From positions 2,666,001 to 2,730,000 of the forward strand of contig NC_056046.1 of NCBI RefSeq assembly GCF_004379255.2: a DNA stretch of 64,000 nt, read 5' to 3'. A program made the translations under genes and the position numbers. Below the pieces are notes generated by a model that saw only the letters and a program-made list of their open reading frames with translations, was not told where the DNA came from and did no database searches. This document shows positions 10,611 to 23,348 of the stretch, one piece after another. Position 1 is the stretch's first letter. The number at the start of each line of letters is the position of its first letter. The stretch comes from Salvia splendens. Its lineage: Eukaryota > Streptophyta > Magnoliopsida > Lamiales > Lamiaceae.

Positions 10611-12590
10611 TTAACCTTTTAAAACTCCTTTGCTGTCAGCAGGCAACTGATCACATCCTTGTGTGCTGTTCTTCCTCAATCCAAGAATGGTGGCACTATC
10701 AACTATCCAATTTTGACACAAAGCAAAATCCCCATTCAAAACCTTTGATTCAACAATCACTTCATTCCCACCAAACCACCATTAAATGTCACTAAGCTGC
10801 TCCAATTCCCTCCCTCAGTTGCAAACTCCAAATCCTCACCACCATCATCCAAGAACACTTGCCCAGAGCTATTCCCACTCTCACCAATCACAACAAGCAA
10901 ATGGAATGCCGTCGCCCTTGCCGCCTCCGTCGTCATAGCCTCGCCCTGCATTGCTATGATGCTCCCGCCGCTAACGTGCACGTCGATCGTTTCAGCCGGC
11001 GCGTCCAGCTGCACGTACGCCCCTTGGTTGAGGCTCAATGAGCTCGAGTAGTTGAACAAGTTGAACCAGTTCCCTGCTGGGAAGTAGGCGTTCACCGTGA
11101 CCGCTCCCTGTTCTAGTACAGGGGAGACGAGCACGCTCCTCCCAAGTAGGAACTGCCCGTTGTTTCCGTAGGTGTTGGCATCGGCAGGGCGGAGGCCGCC
11201 ACAAACTCCCGGAGGTAGAGTTCTTGGCGGCTACTGTTTTTGTCAAAGTGGTCCCTAGAAAAGGGATAGAATGCTCCCAACTGCAATAATAAGACACACA
11301 ATTTATGTTTATTTGTCAATAAAAAAATTTTTGAGAACAAATTTACCTTAAAAAATTTATATTTATTTGTCAATAAGAAAACATCCCACAATATATGAAA
11401 TTACTACTAAGCATTAGATTATGTTCGTTTAAAGCGGAAGGGTACCTGAGTCCATCTTCTGTAGAGTTCCTAATTTGTGTCTCTCATAAAGCCACAAATA
11501 TCAGCTCCGACCATCAGAATCAAAATGCTCAGGATTGTATAGTCGTTCCAGCTGGCGGCATTGTCACCAGTCCAATGCGCAGCGTACTTGCCCGTGCCCA
11601 TAAAGGTCCGTGTCAGCACGAACAGCCTCTTCCTGGTCATGTTCGCTAGGGCAGAATGCGTCGCTTTCGACTGGAGAAATCCATACATATTATAAGCACA
11701 TTGTACTCGGTCACGTTCCCGAAATGGAGCATGGTCGCCGGAATCATCCGGTTGCCGATGGGCCGCTGGCCGCCGCTGTTGTGGATCTTGTAAGGCGGAT
11801 TGTCTAAACTCGAATATGAAGTGGATGAGGTTATGAAGTTTGAAAGCTCGTTCATGTCAATCCTGAGTTCATCAACAAGGAGAAGATCACGGAAAAATTT
11901 TGATCTCGTTAGTCCAGAATTCTTCGTCGGCCTAGTTGAGGAAGTCGGGGAAGTAAGTCTTCGCCGGCCAGACCTGGCCTTCGTATGGAAGGCCATCGCG
12001 CTTGATGTAAATATCGGCTTTCAATCCTCTTTGGTAAGTCTCATGCGATTCATGCCAATTCCTGCAGATTTGAGTGAAATTTCAGCTCGCATTCATCGAT
12101 TCTGAAGCATGATTTATTCAATTAAACTTAATTTTAAGTCATTGTATTTCTGACTATTTTTGTAAAGCTCATCGATGAAATTCTTTATCAAATCGCCGGG
12201 AAAATTGATTGGATCCATAGTGAAATCTTTGTATTTATCCATGTAATCGATGTCTATCCAGATTGCTTCTAACGGAATGCTTGTGTTTTTGTAGCCGGCA
12301 ACGACGCCTTTGAAACGCCGTGAGTGGTGCCGTTAGGCCTCACGTCCATGTAGAAAGGGTGGGCTCCGTACAAGTTCACGTCGGTGTTCACGCTACCGAT
12401 GTCGGTGTTCCAGGGCGTGAGCGTCTGGTCGGGGAGCTTGAAGGAGCCCTTCATGTGCTCTCCGATGCCATAGAGGTTCGAGCCATTTTGCGGCGGGAGC
12501 GACGACGAGAGCTGGAGGTATTGATCCTTGAAGACGAGGTAAGTCGAGGGGCTGTTGTTGGCCGGATGGCGTTGGAGAAACTAAGAAACT
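10611..12590 (-). pseudogene. Decayed tandem copy of alpha-glucosidase (GH31)
   Basis: Fragments match the intact neighbour at 13361-16850 in the same order and strand: 12269-12590 ([20 protein letters not shown] and the [10 protein letters not shown] region), 12100-12290 ([16 protein letters not shown]), 11646-12060, 11470-11690 ([12 protein letters not shown]) and 10640-11290. The signal peptide and first part of exon 2 are missing. About 40 codons are lost after [10 protein letters not shown], and roughly 15 codons after HWTGDNA. Several frame changes separate the pieces. The nucleophile motif survives as RIDMNE instead of WIDMNE. The C-terminal frame breaks again near 10760 and ends in a stop at 10611. 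It cannot encode a working enzyme. It lies downstream of the intact copy, the usual arrangement after unequal crossing-over. Confidence 0.92.
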
Positions 12591-12738
12591 CTTTATTTCT
12601 CAAACTTCTCAATTCATACAAAATGGTACAACTATCTCATATTTATTGTCATTCCTTTCATATTCTAGAATTCTCTATTAGATTATTTAATATTTTATAT
12701 ATAGGTTTTTCTCTATTTTACTGCGTTTAGGAAATTCT

Positions 12739-12818
12739 GTATCTAGATTTTTCTACTAAAATATCTAAATATTATTCAGTATCTAGATTTTTCTACTAAA
12801 ATATCTAGATATTATGAG
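12739..12818. repeat. 40-bp tandem duplication
   Basis: Two adjacent near-identical 40-base units, each starting GTATCTAGATTTTTCTACTA, between the two alpha-glucosidase copies. Likely a recent local duplication. Confidence 0.85.
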
Positions 12819-13360
12819 TAAATTTCATTTATACACAGCTTCATTCATATAGAAAAAAATTAAAAATGATGATTGGAATTTTGAATACAAAATTTAGTAT
12901 ACTTAAATATATTTCTATTGTAGTTTAATTTGAAGTCTTCAATTTTCTACTAAACTTGTGTGACCTATATCCAAAATTTATAGTAGAGTATCGAATTATG
13001 AAATGAGGCGAAATCCTGAATAGTCAATATGAGTAGTTACAATCATTAGTTAGTCACCAACATAAATCAGTATTTAGCCAATTTTTCTTGTTTTTGTCAA
13101 AAAAATACTTATCCGTAATCAATTTATGTACGAATGAGACAATTAAATAAATATAAAATTTCATAATTTAATATTTCAATTTCAAAATTTACCAAATTTT
13201 TTTACCCAACTTATAACCATCATCCGTTTATTTTATCTCAAGTGCCATAACTCCAATAGTGAAATCCAAAAACAACACTTTTTAATATTAGTACATGTTG
13301 CAACTTTATTTCTTTCTTGTTTTCAACAATTTTATTCCCATTACATGAGTAGTATTTTTG

Positions 13361-16300
13361 TCACTCAATCGACACATTCCACGGTAAGATTTGCATCCTA
13401 AACTCTTTCCCCAAAGATAACCCCAATTTGGACAACTCCACCCTAAGAAATCCATTCATGTCATCTTCAACTCTTAGACCAAACTTCCTCTCTCCCAATC
13501 CCATCCCACAAACCTTTGTAAACTCCCTCTTCACCCCAAGAACGGTCACCTCATCAATCACCCACTTCTTCCCCAAAGCAAAATCCCCATTCAAAACCTT
13601 AGATTCAACAACAACCACTTCACCCTCCTCCACAAAACCACCGTTAAACTTCACTAAGCTCCATTTCCCCCCTTCACTTGCAAACTCCAAACCCTCCCCA
13701 TCATCCAAGAACACTTCCCCTGAGCTATTCCCACTGTCCCCCAACACCACAACGAGGCGGAAAGCCGTCGCCCTCGCCTCCCCCGTCGTCATAGCCTCGC
13801 CCTGCATGGCCACAATGCTCCCGCCCGCCACGTGCACGTTGATCTTGTCAGCCGGCGCGTCTAGCTCCACGTACCTCCCCTGCTTCGCGCTCACCACGCT
13901 CGAGTGGTTGAACATGTTGAACCAGTTTCCGGCCGGGAAGTAGGCGTTCACCGTGACCGCGCCCTGTTCAAGCACGGGCGAGACGAGGATGCTCCGCCCG
14001 AGGAGGAACTGCATGCTGTTTCCGTAGGTGTTGGGGTCGGTCGGGAAGGAGAAGAAGAGCGGCCTAGCGATAGGCACGCCCTTCGTGCTCGCCTCGTACA
14101 TCTGGGTGTACATGTACGGCAACAGCCTATAGCGAAGTCCCAAGACTTCGCGGGCCGAGGCAGCCACGGACTCCCAGACGTACAGCTCCTGGGGGATGCT
14201 GCCTTTGTCGGAGTGGTCTCTAGCAAAGGGATAGAATGCCCCCAACTGCAACCGGTTCGTCCACCAAAATTAGTCTCATACAAACTACTATTAAAAATGG
14301 AAAGCTACTCCCAATTTATTAGTATTTACTTTTTATTTTTCTCTCTCGTACTTTCTCCACTTTATTTACTTCTCTCTCGTGCTTTACCAATTTAAAAATT
14401 AAAACTTATGTCGTCCATCGATGAGACTGTTTTTTATGGACATAGAGAGAGTAACAGACATACCTGAATCCATCTCCGGCAGAGTTCCTCTGTCGTGTTA
14501 CGCGAAAACCCACATATATCCGCTCCAACCATCGGAATCCCGAACAATCCCGAACTCAACACGCTCGGGATAGTGTACGCCAAGTCCTTCCACGTCGCGG
14601 CATTGTCGCCTGTCCAATGGGCCGTGTACTTACCGGAGCCGACGAAAGTAGACCTGCTCAAAACAAACGGTCGTTTCCCAGTAGACTTAACTAGAGCCGC
14701 ATGAGTAGCTCTGGCCTCCAAAAAACCATACAGATTATGCACATTGTACTCCGTTAGATTCCCATAATGCAGAGACGTCGCCGGCACAGTCCTCTCGTTG
14801 ATGGGGCGGTTAGTGCCGGAGTTGTTGATCTTGTACGGAGGGTTGTCCAGGGAGGAAGACGGAGTCGGGGGCGAGCTGATGAAGTTCGAAAGCTCGTTCA
14901 TGTCGATCCAGAGCCCATCCACCGGAAGAATGTCACGGAAAATCTTGATCTCGTTGGTCCAGAACTCTCCGGTGGCCGGGTTGAGAAAGTCCGGGAAGTA
15001 AGTCTTTCCGGGCCAGACTTCGCCGAGGTAAGGCACGCCGTCGCGCTTGATGAACACGTCGGCCTGCATTCCCCTCTTGTAAGTCGGGTAGGACTCGTTG
15101 ACACTGATGCCTACAGTCAGCGAATAATCAGTGACGAAGCTAGGATTTTTTGATGTAATTAATGATTTGTGTGTTAGGATCATTACCGGGATCGACAATG
15201 ACGACGTATTTTTGGCTGTTTTTGTGGAGTTGATGAACCAATTTCTTCATCTCATCAACAGGGAAGTTGAGAGGATCGAGAGTGAAGTCTTTGTAAGCAT
15301 CCATGTAATCAATGTCGGTCCACATCACTTCTAATGGAATTTTAGCTTTTGCATAGTTAGCCACCACATTCTCAACCTCGTACACATCTTTGTACCCATA
15401 CTTGCACTGGTGAAACCCTATAGTTAGAAACAAATCAAGCCTTAACTCGTCATTAAAAGGAGTATGAAATTTGGTAGTAAAATTTCAGTTTGGCCTAACC
15501 GAAAGACCAGTAAGGCATGGGAGCAGGGCGGCCGATGAGTTCGGTGTACTGCTCCATCACAAGCTCCGGCGTCGGCCCGGCGAAGAAGTACACATCAAGA
15601 ACTCCTCCGATCACCTTATACGTGATCCGGTCGCCAGAATACTCGACATCCATGCCGTTACTATTGAGCAGCAGCACGCCGTGAGTGACCCCATTAGGCC
15701 GCACATCCATGTAAAAAGGGTGCGATCCGTACAAGTTCAAATCGATGTTGGCGCTGCCGATGTCGGCGTTCCACAGCGTCAGCGTCTGGTGAGGCTGGAG
15801 CCTGAACGAGCTCTTGGTGTGCTCTCCAATGCCGTAGAGGTTGGACTTTGGGGGCCGCGGCAGCGACGATGAGAGCTGGAGGTATTGGTCCTTGAAGACG
15901 AGGTACGTCGAGGGCTGGTTTTGGATCGGGGCGGTGTTGAAGAGGGTGGAGCCATCGCGGCGGCGGACGGAGAAGCCGAAGGGGGTGGTGTTTTGGAGAG
16001 TGAAGACGAGGTCGGAGGGAGGGGAGGAGAGGAGAGAACGGGAAATGAGGTGCGGCCGTGGGGGACGGGGGAGGATTTCGTTGGGGATTTCCCAACGAGT
16101 TTTGTTGGCGTCGGTAATCGTCACTCTTAGACGGTCTTTTGTTTCTAAGCTGTGAAAAATTGCACGGAAAATTAGCCATACTGCTAAAATGAATCAAATA
16201 AATGTTCCAATTTGACAAAAACAATATTTATTGCCTATCAAATAATCTATATTATTCAAGTTATGGAGTAAATTCTAACTAGTAAAAATAATTTTAAAAA

Positions 16301-16850
16301 TTTGAGATTCATATAATTACACAAAGACCTTTACTCAATAATTTCAAACAAATTTATCCTCGAATTAGAGCTAAAATAAAGTGATACAGTACATAAACGG
16401 ATAAAAGTAGATTAAGCAGCGACTTCTAAATTAATCAAACAAGTATTAACAAAATGGCTCGTTTAATTAACGACGAATACTAAATTAACACAAAAAATGA
16501 AGTAAAATCAATTAAATTAAGTGAATCCTATGCAAACTAAGACGATTTTGAAAAGGAAAAAAAGCGACGGATGCTAAATTAATCGAACAAATGCAGAATT
16601 CACAACGCCTCGAATTGAATAACGATTGTTACCTGGCGGTGAGAGAGAGGAGCGGAATATCAGCGCCGTAAACGGCGGAGGGATTGATGAGCTGAAGAAG
16701 TGCGTCGAGAGATTTTTGCGACGAATCAGCCTTTACTGATCGGAGACGGTAGCCATAGCCGACTGGTTCTGCTGCAGCTGAAAATGGCGACGGGTTGAAG
16801 AAGGCGACGAGAATGACGAAAAGGGAGATTTTGATTTTTGAGTCAACCAT
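13361..16850 (-). CDS. Alpha-glucosidase, glycoside hydrolase family 31
   Basis: Five exons: 16633-16850, 15500-16149, 15187-15417, 14464-15110 and 13361-14245. The joined frame gives 876 residues, close to the usual plant length of about 900. Residues 1-27 form a signal peptide ([11 protein letters not shown] core), implying secretion to the cell wall or vacuole. The N-terminal beta domain holds [10 protein letters not shown]. The catalytic barrel has [19 protein letters not shown], the nucleophile Asp at about 436 in WIDMNE, and the acid/base Asp at about 535 in HWTGDN. A C-terminal beta region follows ([15 protein letters not shown]). The enzyme releases glucose from non-reducing ends of alpha-glucans such as maltose. 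Plant GH31 members also include alpha-xylosidases, so xyloglucan side chains are a possible substrate; overall similarity favours alpha-glucosidase. The remnant downstream is its degenerate tandem copy. Confidence 0.95.
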
Positions 16851-16920
16851 TTTTGTACTGAAATTGCGGAATGAATCAGTATCCTCTGTATGAGTGGATA
16901 GAGCGAATGTGTATCAACCA

Positions 16921-17103
16921 ATAATGCAGTAATAAATAGAGTCGTGATATTTTTTCCAATGTGGGGTGTGAAAATGATTGAGTTCGACTTAGCTATATCG
17001 ACGCCTTAAATTAATTACTATTGTCGAGTGCATTAATATCGTGGTTTTGAACGCGTTCATGTTTCTTTAACGATTTCCCCCTTTTCTTTTCTTTTTTTAT
17101 TTA
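16921..17103. other. Promoter region of the alpha-glucosidase gene
   Basis: Short AT-rich spacer upstream of the start at 16850, bounded by the Harbinger-type MITE at 17104. The promoter presumably lies here and just inside the element. TATA placement is ambiguous. Confidence 0.35.
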
Positions 17104-17474
17104 GAGCATTAGCAGTGGTGCATATGTCCCGGCGGACATCCCAAAAACACATCCTGCCACGTCATACCGACGTCCCATTGCGGATGCCACGTCATACGGA
17201 TATCTCACTGCACAATGGCGGACATCCCGATGGACTTCCCACAATAAAAAAAAATTAATGCAATAATCGGGACGTCCGCGCGGACGTCCGTGGGAGTCAA
17301 CGCAATGGCGGACGTCCGCACGGACGTCTCGACGGATATCCGCAGAACGACGCGGAACTCCGGTGTCCGCTGCGGATGTCGCATCCGTGCCTCCCTCGCA
17401 CAATGGCGGACGTCCTGCGCGGACTTCCGGCACGCCGGTCGGAATTCCGCCGGGACGGACGCCATTGCTGATGC
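17104..17474. mobile_element. GC-rich PIF/Harbinger-type MITE
   Basis: 371 bp with inverted ends: left GAGCATTAGCAGTGGTG, right (reversed) GCATCAGCAATGGCG, flanked by TTA at 17101-17103 and 17475-17477, the TWA target typical of PIF/Harbinger. The interior is GC-rich and contains many copies of a short palindromic motif of the GCGGACGTCC type, often preceded by CAATGGCG. No coding capacity; open frames on both strands are compositional. Confidence 0.8.
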
Positions 17475-17477
17475 TTA

Positions 17478-18559
17478 CACCAATCCCGTAATAGAGATCC
17501 GGATATATTATTAAATGTAGTAAATAAAATTGTCGTATTATCTGTTTTTCCTTTCAATTGATCCATTTACTTATATGAGGATAGTCGGATAAGAATTTCA
17601 GGTAAAATGACAAAAGAATCATGAAAATTTCTTTTGTAGTATATGCGGATAGTTGAATAGAATTTTATGTAATCGCCAAAAGAATAGTAATAAATTGTGG
17701 TCAAAAATCACAAATTTGGATTCATCCTTAATCATTTCACAATGGAAATTTATAGTAGCTTACGAATAATATATTATTCATAGTTTTAACAAACAACGTT
17801 AGAATTTTTTCTTGTCACATCAAATACAATTTCACTATGTCTTTTTTTTTTCTTTTTTTTAAATTGTGGAACGAACTAATATTAGATTAAAATTTTTATT
17901 ATTTTCAAACAATTTACACCAGAATCAAATATAGTACTACTATGTCATAACTACGTTATACACTCCTTCACTCTCACATTATGTTATGATTGAATTAGTT
18001 CAAATCTAGACATAGATTTTATTATCAAAATCACAAAGCATTGAAATATGGCTTACAATTTCTTTTGTTGTGAAAATACATCAAGAAGTAGTCTATTTGA
18101 GAAATAGACAAATGGATGAACATTCAAATTTCTGGGTGTGCTGTTATTTTGGATGTTGTGTTGTTTCTATTAAGCTTTTCTTGATGGTGATTAGTGATAA
18201 GTAAGAGAGTATTGTTATATTTAATCATATATTCTGCATAACGTCCTGGTTGTTAGGACAAAGAGGCAATAGTTGAAATTCTTGGGAAATTAGATGTGGG
18301 CATACTCTTTGAGACTTTTTATTTACTGGAGATTGTTCTCATTCGAAGATGTATTGACTTGCAAAACAAATTACTACTACTTCATTGAAATGTCCTTTTT
18401 TTCCAATGTTGAATGGAAAACAAATGAAATAATTACACAGAGAATAGACATAAGGAATACAAGAGGAAAGAGGTAAATAACATCAACATGAGTAGTACAT
18501 GTGTATCATCATTCTAGACAGGACTGAACAAATGATATCTGAAATAAATAATTTCTCTC
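17478..18559. other. AT-rich spacer, no gene seen
   Basis: AT-rich intergenic DNA. No coding exon, RNA gene or clear element end recognised. Confidence 0.5.
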
Positions 18560-19150
18560 AATCAATCAACGGCCTTCATGTCTCCATTGCAGAACATTTT
18601 TGCACCGCAGTCGTCGAGACAAATGAAGAAGTTGCACGATGCACGGTAAAATCCATCACATTCAAATTTATGAAAGTGACAAATGTCGCAACGGCGTTTT
18701 AGGATGGAAGTACATGTGGTGCTCGTCCCATCTACGGCTGCTGACTGACGGCGGCAACACAGCGCATCTAACGTGCACAATGAAATCACATGAGTTGGTG
18801 CAACACATGTAACAATCATAATCGTCTTAGATGTAGCTACAACCAGCAAGCGCCATGAGTTGGCATCGCTTTTTAGATCCGACGGAGACACATGCTCGAG
18901 GAGATGTTGCGGGTGAGCTGCGTGATGTATGGTATCCGGCATAGAAGTGCACTCGATATCTACTTTGAAGCTGCACTTTCCACAAGCGTAAAACAACTCT
19001 TTCATACGATAGTGACAGACATCGTAAAACAACTCTTTCATATGAGTATGTGTCGAGGGTCGTGCAATGGAAGTCGTATCTCTCTCGCCATCTCTGCACA
19101 ATCTTCGTGTAATAGATTTGAATACTCGCATCCATTGGTGCTGCATCCAT
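18560..19150 (-). pseudogene. DC1 (Cys/His-rich C1) domain pseudogene
   Basis: Pieces of divergent-C1 zinc domains occur in two frames. One frame has CGKCSFKVDIECTSMPDTIH with following AHPQHLLEH. A second has the DDYDCYMC-type and CAVLPPSV, RRWDEHHM segments. The first frame then resumes with CDICHFHKFECDGFYRASC. The order matches DC1 proteins, but the frame changes at least twice and only part of a normal multi-domain protein remains. DC1 proteins form a large plant family that binds zinc and is often linked to stress signalling. No neighbouring intact copy is present. Confidence 0.7.
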
Positions 19151-19500
19151 TGTTTTTCTCTTTATCTTTGAATTTGGCCTTTTTCTTTTGTAACATCTTT
19201 GTCTTTTGTTTTTTCTTATGGAATTGCATTGCTATCTTGGAATAGAAAAAGAATGAACTCCTTAAAGAATTAACCATCGTTGAATGATGTCTTTTTTTTT
19301 GTAATATTTCTGTTTGTGGCATTTTATTAAAGCAGAATCTTTGGTTAAAAAAAGAAAGATTTTGGTAGCACACTTGAAGAATAAAATAACAAAGGCTGAT
19401 GACAGTCAACAGGCTACTACTATTTCTGCATCTCAAAGAATTTACAGAGTAACCAATCAAAAAATCAAAATGTTGTTTAGAGTTACATAAGGTGGTGTAA

Positions 19501-22500
19501 TCAGCCAGCAGTGTTATTGTATGAAATTTTTATAATAACAGAGATAGGAATATTAACCAAATGGCCTTGATTCCCAAACAACCCTATCCTCCCATAGCTT
19601 GCCACTGAGCTGTTCATGGTGGCGCTAATGAACACACTCAACACCTGCTTCTCTCCACCGCCGATTGAGAAGTGCGCCGGCGTCACCTTCACCGAGGCTC
19701 CATAAGGCGCGGTCCACCCGACGCTGTATGTCTCGTTGCCACCGACGTTGGTCACAACTCGCTGCACGGTCACGGACTGGTTCAGCTTCGATACTGTGAT
19801 CGAGGGCAGGTTGAGGTCGGTGGCGTTCAAGGTCGGACCCCCGCAGCTCGCTCCTGTGTAGTTCAGGACTACAGGAGACGAGCCATTGATTCCGCACAGG
19901 AACGAGATGTAATCATCATAGCCTGTGCAGTAACCCACGTACTTTAGTTTCTAAGGGTAGTTTAGTAATTTAATGGGCGTAGAGCGAAAGAGGGGGACGT
20001 ACCCGAATCAAGAATGAGGCCGGGATCCAATGCTCCGGTGGCATTGACGAATCCGCTCCCCATGTCGAAGGGAGTGGCCGGAGACTGGTTCAGGTCAGGG
20101 TTGGTGTAGGCGCGCTGGGCCATGATCGGTCCACCCTTTTTGTCGTTGAGGGATGCCGTTGTCGAGAGGGCAGATCCGATCGCGGATGGAGAGAAAGAAG
20201 GGAACTTCTGCTTGATCAAGGCTGCAAGTCCAGCAATGTGAGGAGCTGCCATGCTTGTTCCAGACATCATTGCAAAGCTCTCACCTACACAAGTCAAGAA
20301 AACAGTGAGCTCACTGATGAAGCGCAACTTAATTGGCAAAGTTATCTTGGCCACGGGTTAAATGTGCAACTATAATTGATCCTCTTAAACGAAGTTATAC
20401 CTCGAAACTCGATAGACTCCTGGCCACGCGAGCTCCACGCAGACCATATGAAGTTCCCGGGTGCAACGACGTTTGGTTTTAGTATGTCGGCGTTATCAAG
20501 AGAATTGTCTTCTGGATCTGGCCCCCTAGCAGAATAATACATAACCTTAGGAGCAGAGTGGCTGAAATTTGCTTTTATTCCACCAGAAACACTTGCTAAT
20601 CCCCCAAATCTAACTATTTTTTTTGAGCTATCATCTCTCTCCAAAGAAGAATTGTAATAATGTAGAAAGATCTGCATCAATATATCAGTGTATACGCGTT
20701 ATGGAACGATCATTTTTGTGCTAGGAAGTCGGAAGCAAGCATACTCACTTTTGAATCGTCCGGTGATGGGATTATAATACCCGGGATCCTCATTGGAACT
20801 GGGTTGAGCTGGAAGCCGATAACATAGGGATCCATGTAGAACACGACGCCAGCTGCGCTGAGGTTGTCTGCAGTCTCTAGGGCTTGTTTGATGGTGGAGA
20901 GGCCGAGAACAAACCGAATAGAGTAGCTGCAGATCAGAAGATTCCCTTTGACAACACTCTGATTGAAGTTGCTGGCGTCTTGGCATTCGCTAACATACAA
21001 GTCATTCGCGGCTGCTGTTGTTGTGTTTAAGGCGTGGATAGCAGAAACTAACGTGTACATTGAGCCTTCATCGGTCCCAGCTGGAGAACACAGATAAAAA
21101 AACGAGTAAATCGCATGCTATTCAATCGACACCATATGTAGCAGTTGATCAAGTATTTGAACTATGAGGCTTACGAGCGAGTCCGACTCCAGAGATTGTG
21201 ATGTTGTTGCCAAGGACTATAGAGTTACTATAGGTCCGGTCGTGAGTTGCAGCCCCAACGGTGAAGATCCAAGGGCTAAAGGAAGAGACGCTCTTGGGAG
21301 ACGGCCCCGTGTTTCCTGCTGCCTGCACAACAAAAATCCCTGCCTTGACGGCCGATAGCAAAGCCATGTCTATGGGATTAAAGAAAGTGGCAATGCCGGG
21401 AGGTCGCCTGTTTGGTGTTATCGACAAGCTTATTATGTCCACTCCATCCTGTGCAGCCTACGAAAGCAAAAACATGATAACGGAAATCCAATGCGATATC
21501 GAATAACAAAAATCGCTCATAAGAAGAAGAAAGACTAATTTTGATGAAGAATGGGTACATATGAAAGACACTCTTACTTGATCTATGGCAGCAACCACAT
21601 CTGCAGCGAAGCCTCCAAAGCTCTTGTATAACGCCTTATAAACAGCAACGCTGTAACATATCAGAATCAGGTCAATTCATAAGTCAGCATACGGATAACA
21701 AATAGAAAGTCGAAGCAAGATTCTTACTGCGAACGAGGAGCCATTCCACTGGCATTTCCAAAGGAATGTCCAGCTACCACAACTTCAATTCCATGATTTC
21801 CTGCTGCAATAGCAGCTGTGTGCCTGCAATATTTTCCGTATAAAATGAATATAGAAATGTAATAATAGTAATTTCCATATCCGAGCTAATATCCAAGAGG
21901 GAGGACACGTACGTCCCATGGCCATCACCATCAAATGGCGAAGCATAGTCCTGTGTGGCATTAAAAATCCCTCTAGTGATCGCAGAGGCTGCAAAATGGC
22001 GAGCCCCAACGAGCTTTCTGTTGCAGGATCCGGATGAAAAGTCTCGTGTGACCTCACAGATTCCTGAGAAGTGCTGTGGAACGGGGTATGGCTTGTCAGG
22101 CGTATTATCAGAGAAGCTAGGGTGCGTGGGATCTATCCCAGTGTCGATAAATCCGATAACAATCCCTTCTCCCGCTGTATCAAATCCTCCTTCTTGTGCC
22201 CATGCTCCTTGAGGAAGACCAAGAAACTGCGGTGTATGAGTAGTAGCAGTCCTGACTGAGAAATCCAACACCACATTCGACACCTCCCACCTCGTTGACA
22301 GCTTGTAAGCCTTCAAAAACATCATCAAAACACACAATGAGCACAGACAACATAACACAGGAAGCACAGCACACACACACACACACTTGCTGCTTGATGT
22401 ATTAGGCAACGAGACAATGACCAAACTCGGGACAATACTAACCTGCTGTTGAGTGACAAGCACAGCAAATCCATTGATTAAGTAACGGTAGCTGTAGAGC

Positions 22501-23348
22501 TTTAGATAGTTTTCACCCCTCAATGCTCGTTTTAACAGAGAATCATGCACACGGTCTACGTATGGCTTATGGCCCCTATCCGTCCTTGACATATTTCTGA
22601 TTTCACCACAGTTGAAGCACATTAACTACCATGATTTTATCAGTGATAATAAGAACACAGTCAATAAATAGGAAATCTATAGCCCTAATAGCCAAATGCA
22701 AATGACAATTTCGAACAATATCAATTACTTAACATTTTCTTACAAGAGGCTAATTCACTACAGTCTACAGTAATGCTTCATACAAAGATAAGAGCTTTAT
22801 AGACATTAATAACAATGTTTTCCAATAAAGGAAACAAAACAATTCCTTGATTGAGCCTGAATGCCAGAATCAAATGCATCTCAAGTGCAATAAAATAGTA
22901 CAAATTAGATTCCCAAAGTAAACAAAACCCCACAACATCAAAAACGGACAAAATTACTCAAACTTGCCACTAGATTAGAAACAACATTTGATTCAAGAAA
23001 AACTAAAAATAACTCAAAAAAATACAAAACAAAACACAGAACATCAGGGGAAAAAAATTCAATCTCACCATAGCCTTGAAAACAATTAAAACAAAATTCT
23101 CAATAAAAATTGTACCTTGCAGGTTTATCAAATCTACTCATTCCCTCAGACCCATTGCCTTTAACATGGTGCCCCTTCTTAACTCTAAGCTCATCATAGT
23201 AATGAGAAGCTGGGACTTGTTTGAGAGTGACAATATACACAGCAGTAACATTATCTGCATCACTCTGAGCACAGCTGCACCCCACAAACACAGCCAAACA
23301 CAGCATTACACCCAAAAACCCAACTCCCCACCTGCCCTCTATCAGCAT
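19501..23348 (-). CDS. Subtilisin-like serine protease, SBT2 subfamily
   Basis: Ten exons: 23116-23348, 22443-22596, 21913-22310, 21728-21823, 21578-21650, 21175-21457, 20749-21080, 20401-20671, 20003-20284 and 19501-19922. The joined frame gives 847 residues. An N-terminal signal peptide (VGFLGVMLCLAVFVGC) is followed by an I9 propeptide with YIVTLKQVPASHYY. The catalytic triad is complete: Asp185 in IGFIDTG, His260 in GDGHGTH, Ser624 in SGTSMAAPH, with oxyanion Asn367 in AAGNTGP. A protease-associated insertion lies between His and Ser, and a fibronectin-III-like C-terminus ends the protein. The highly intron-split structure and THTPQFLGLPQGAW motif point to SBT2 (AtSBT2.1/2.2-like); most plant subtilases have few introns. 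The product is expected to be secreted or vacuolar; its natural substrate is unknown. Confidence 0.95.

Noticed and set aside
13428..14395. Long plus-strand frames over the alpha-glucosidase
   Set aside because: Antisense shadows of the GC-rich last exon of the real minus-strand gene.
19921..19947. Upstream in-frame extension GYCTG of the last subtilase exon
   Set aside because: The acceptor CTGCACAG/GCTATG joins exon 9 in frame and gives DSGYDDY as in the family; the extension is intron.
22371..22388. (CA)n in the subtilase as coding sequence
   Set aside because: It lies in the intron between exons 2 and 3 (22311-22442).
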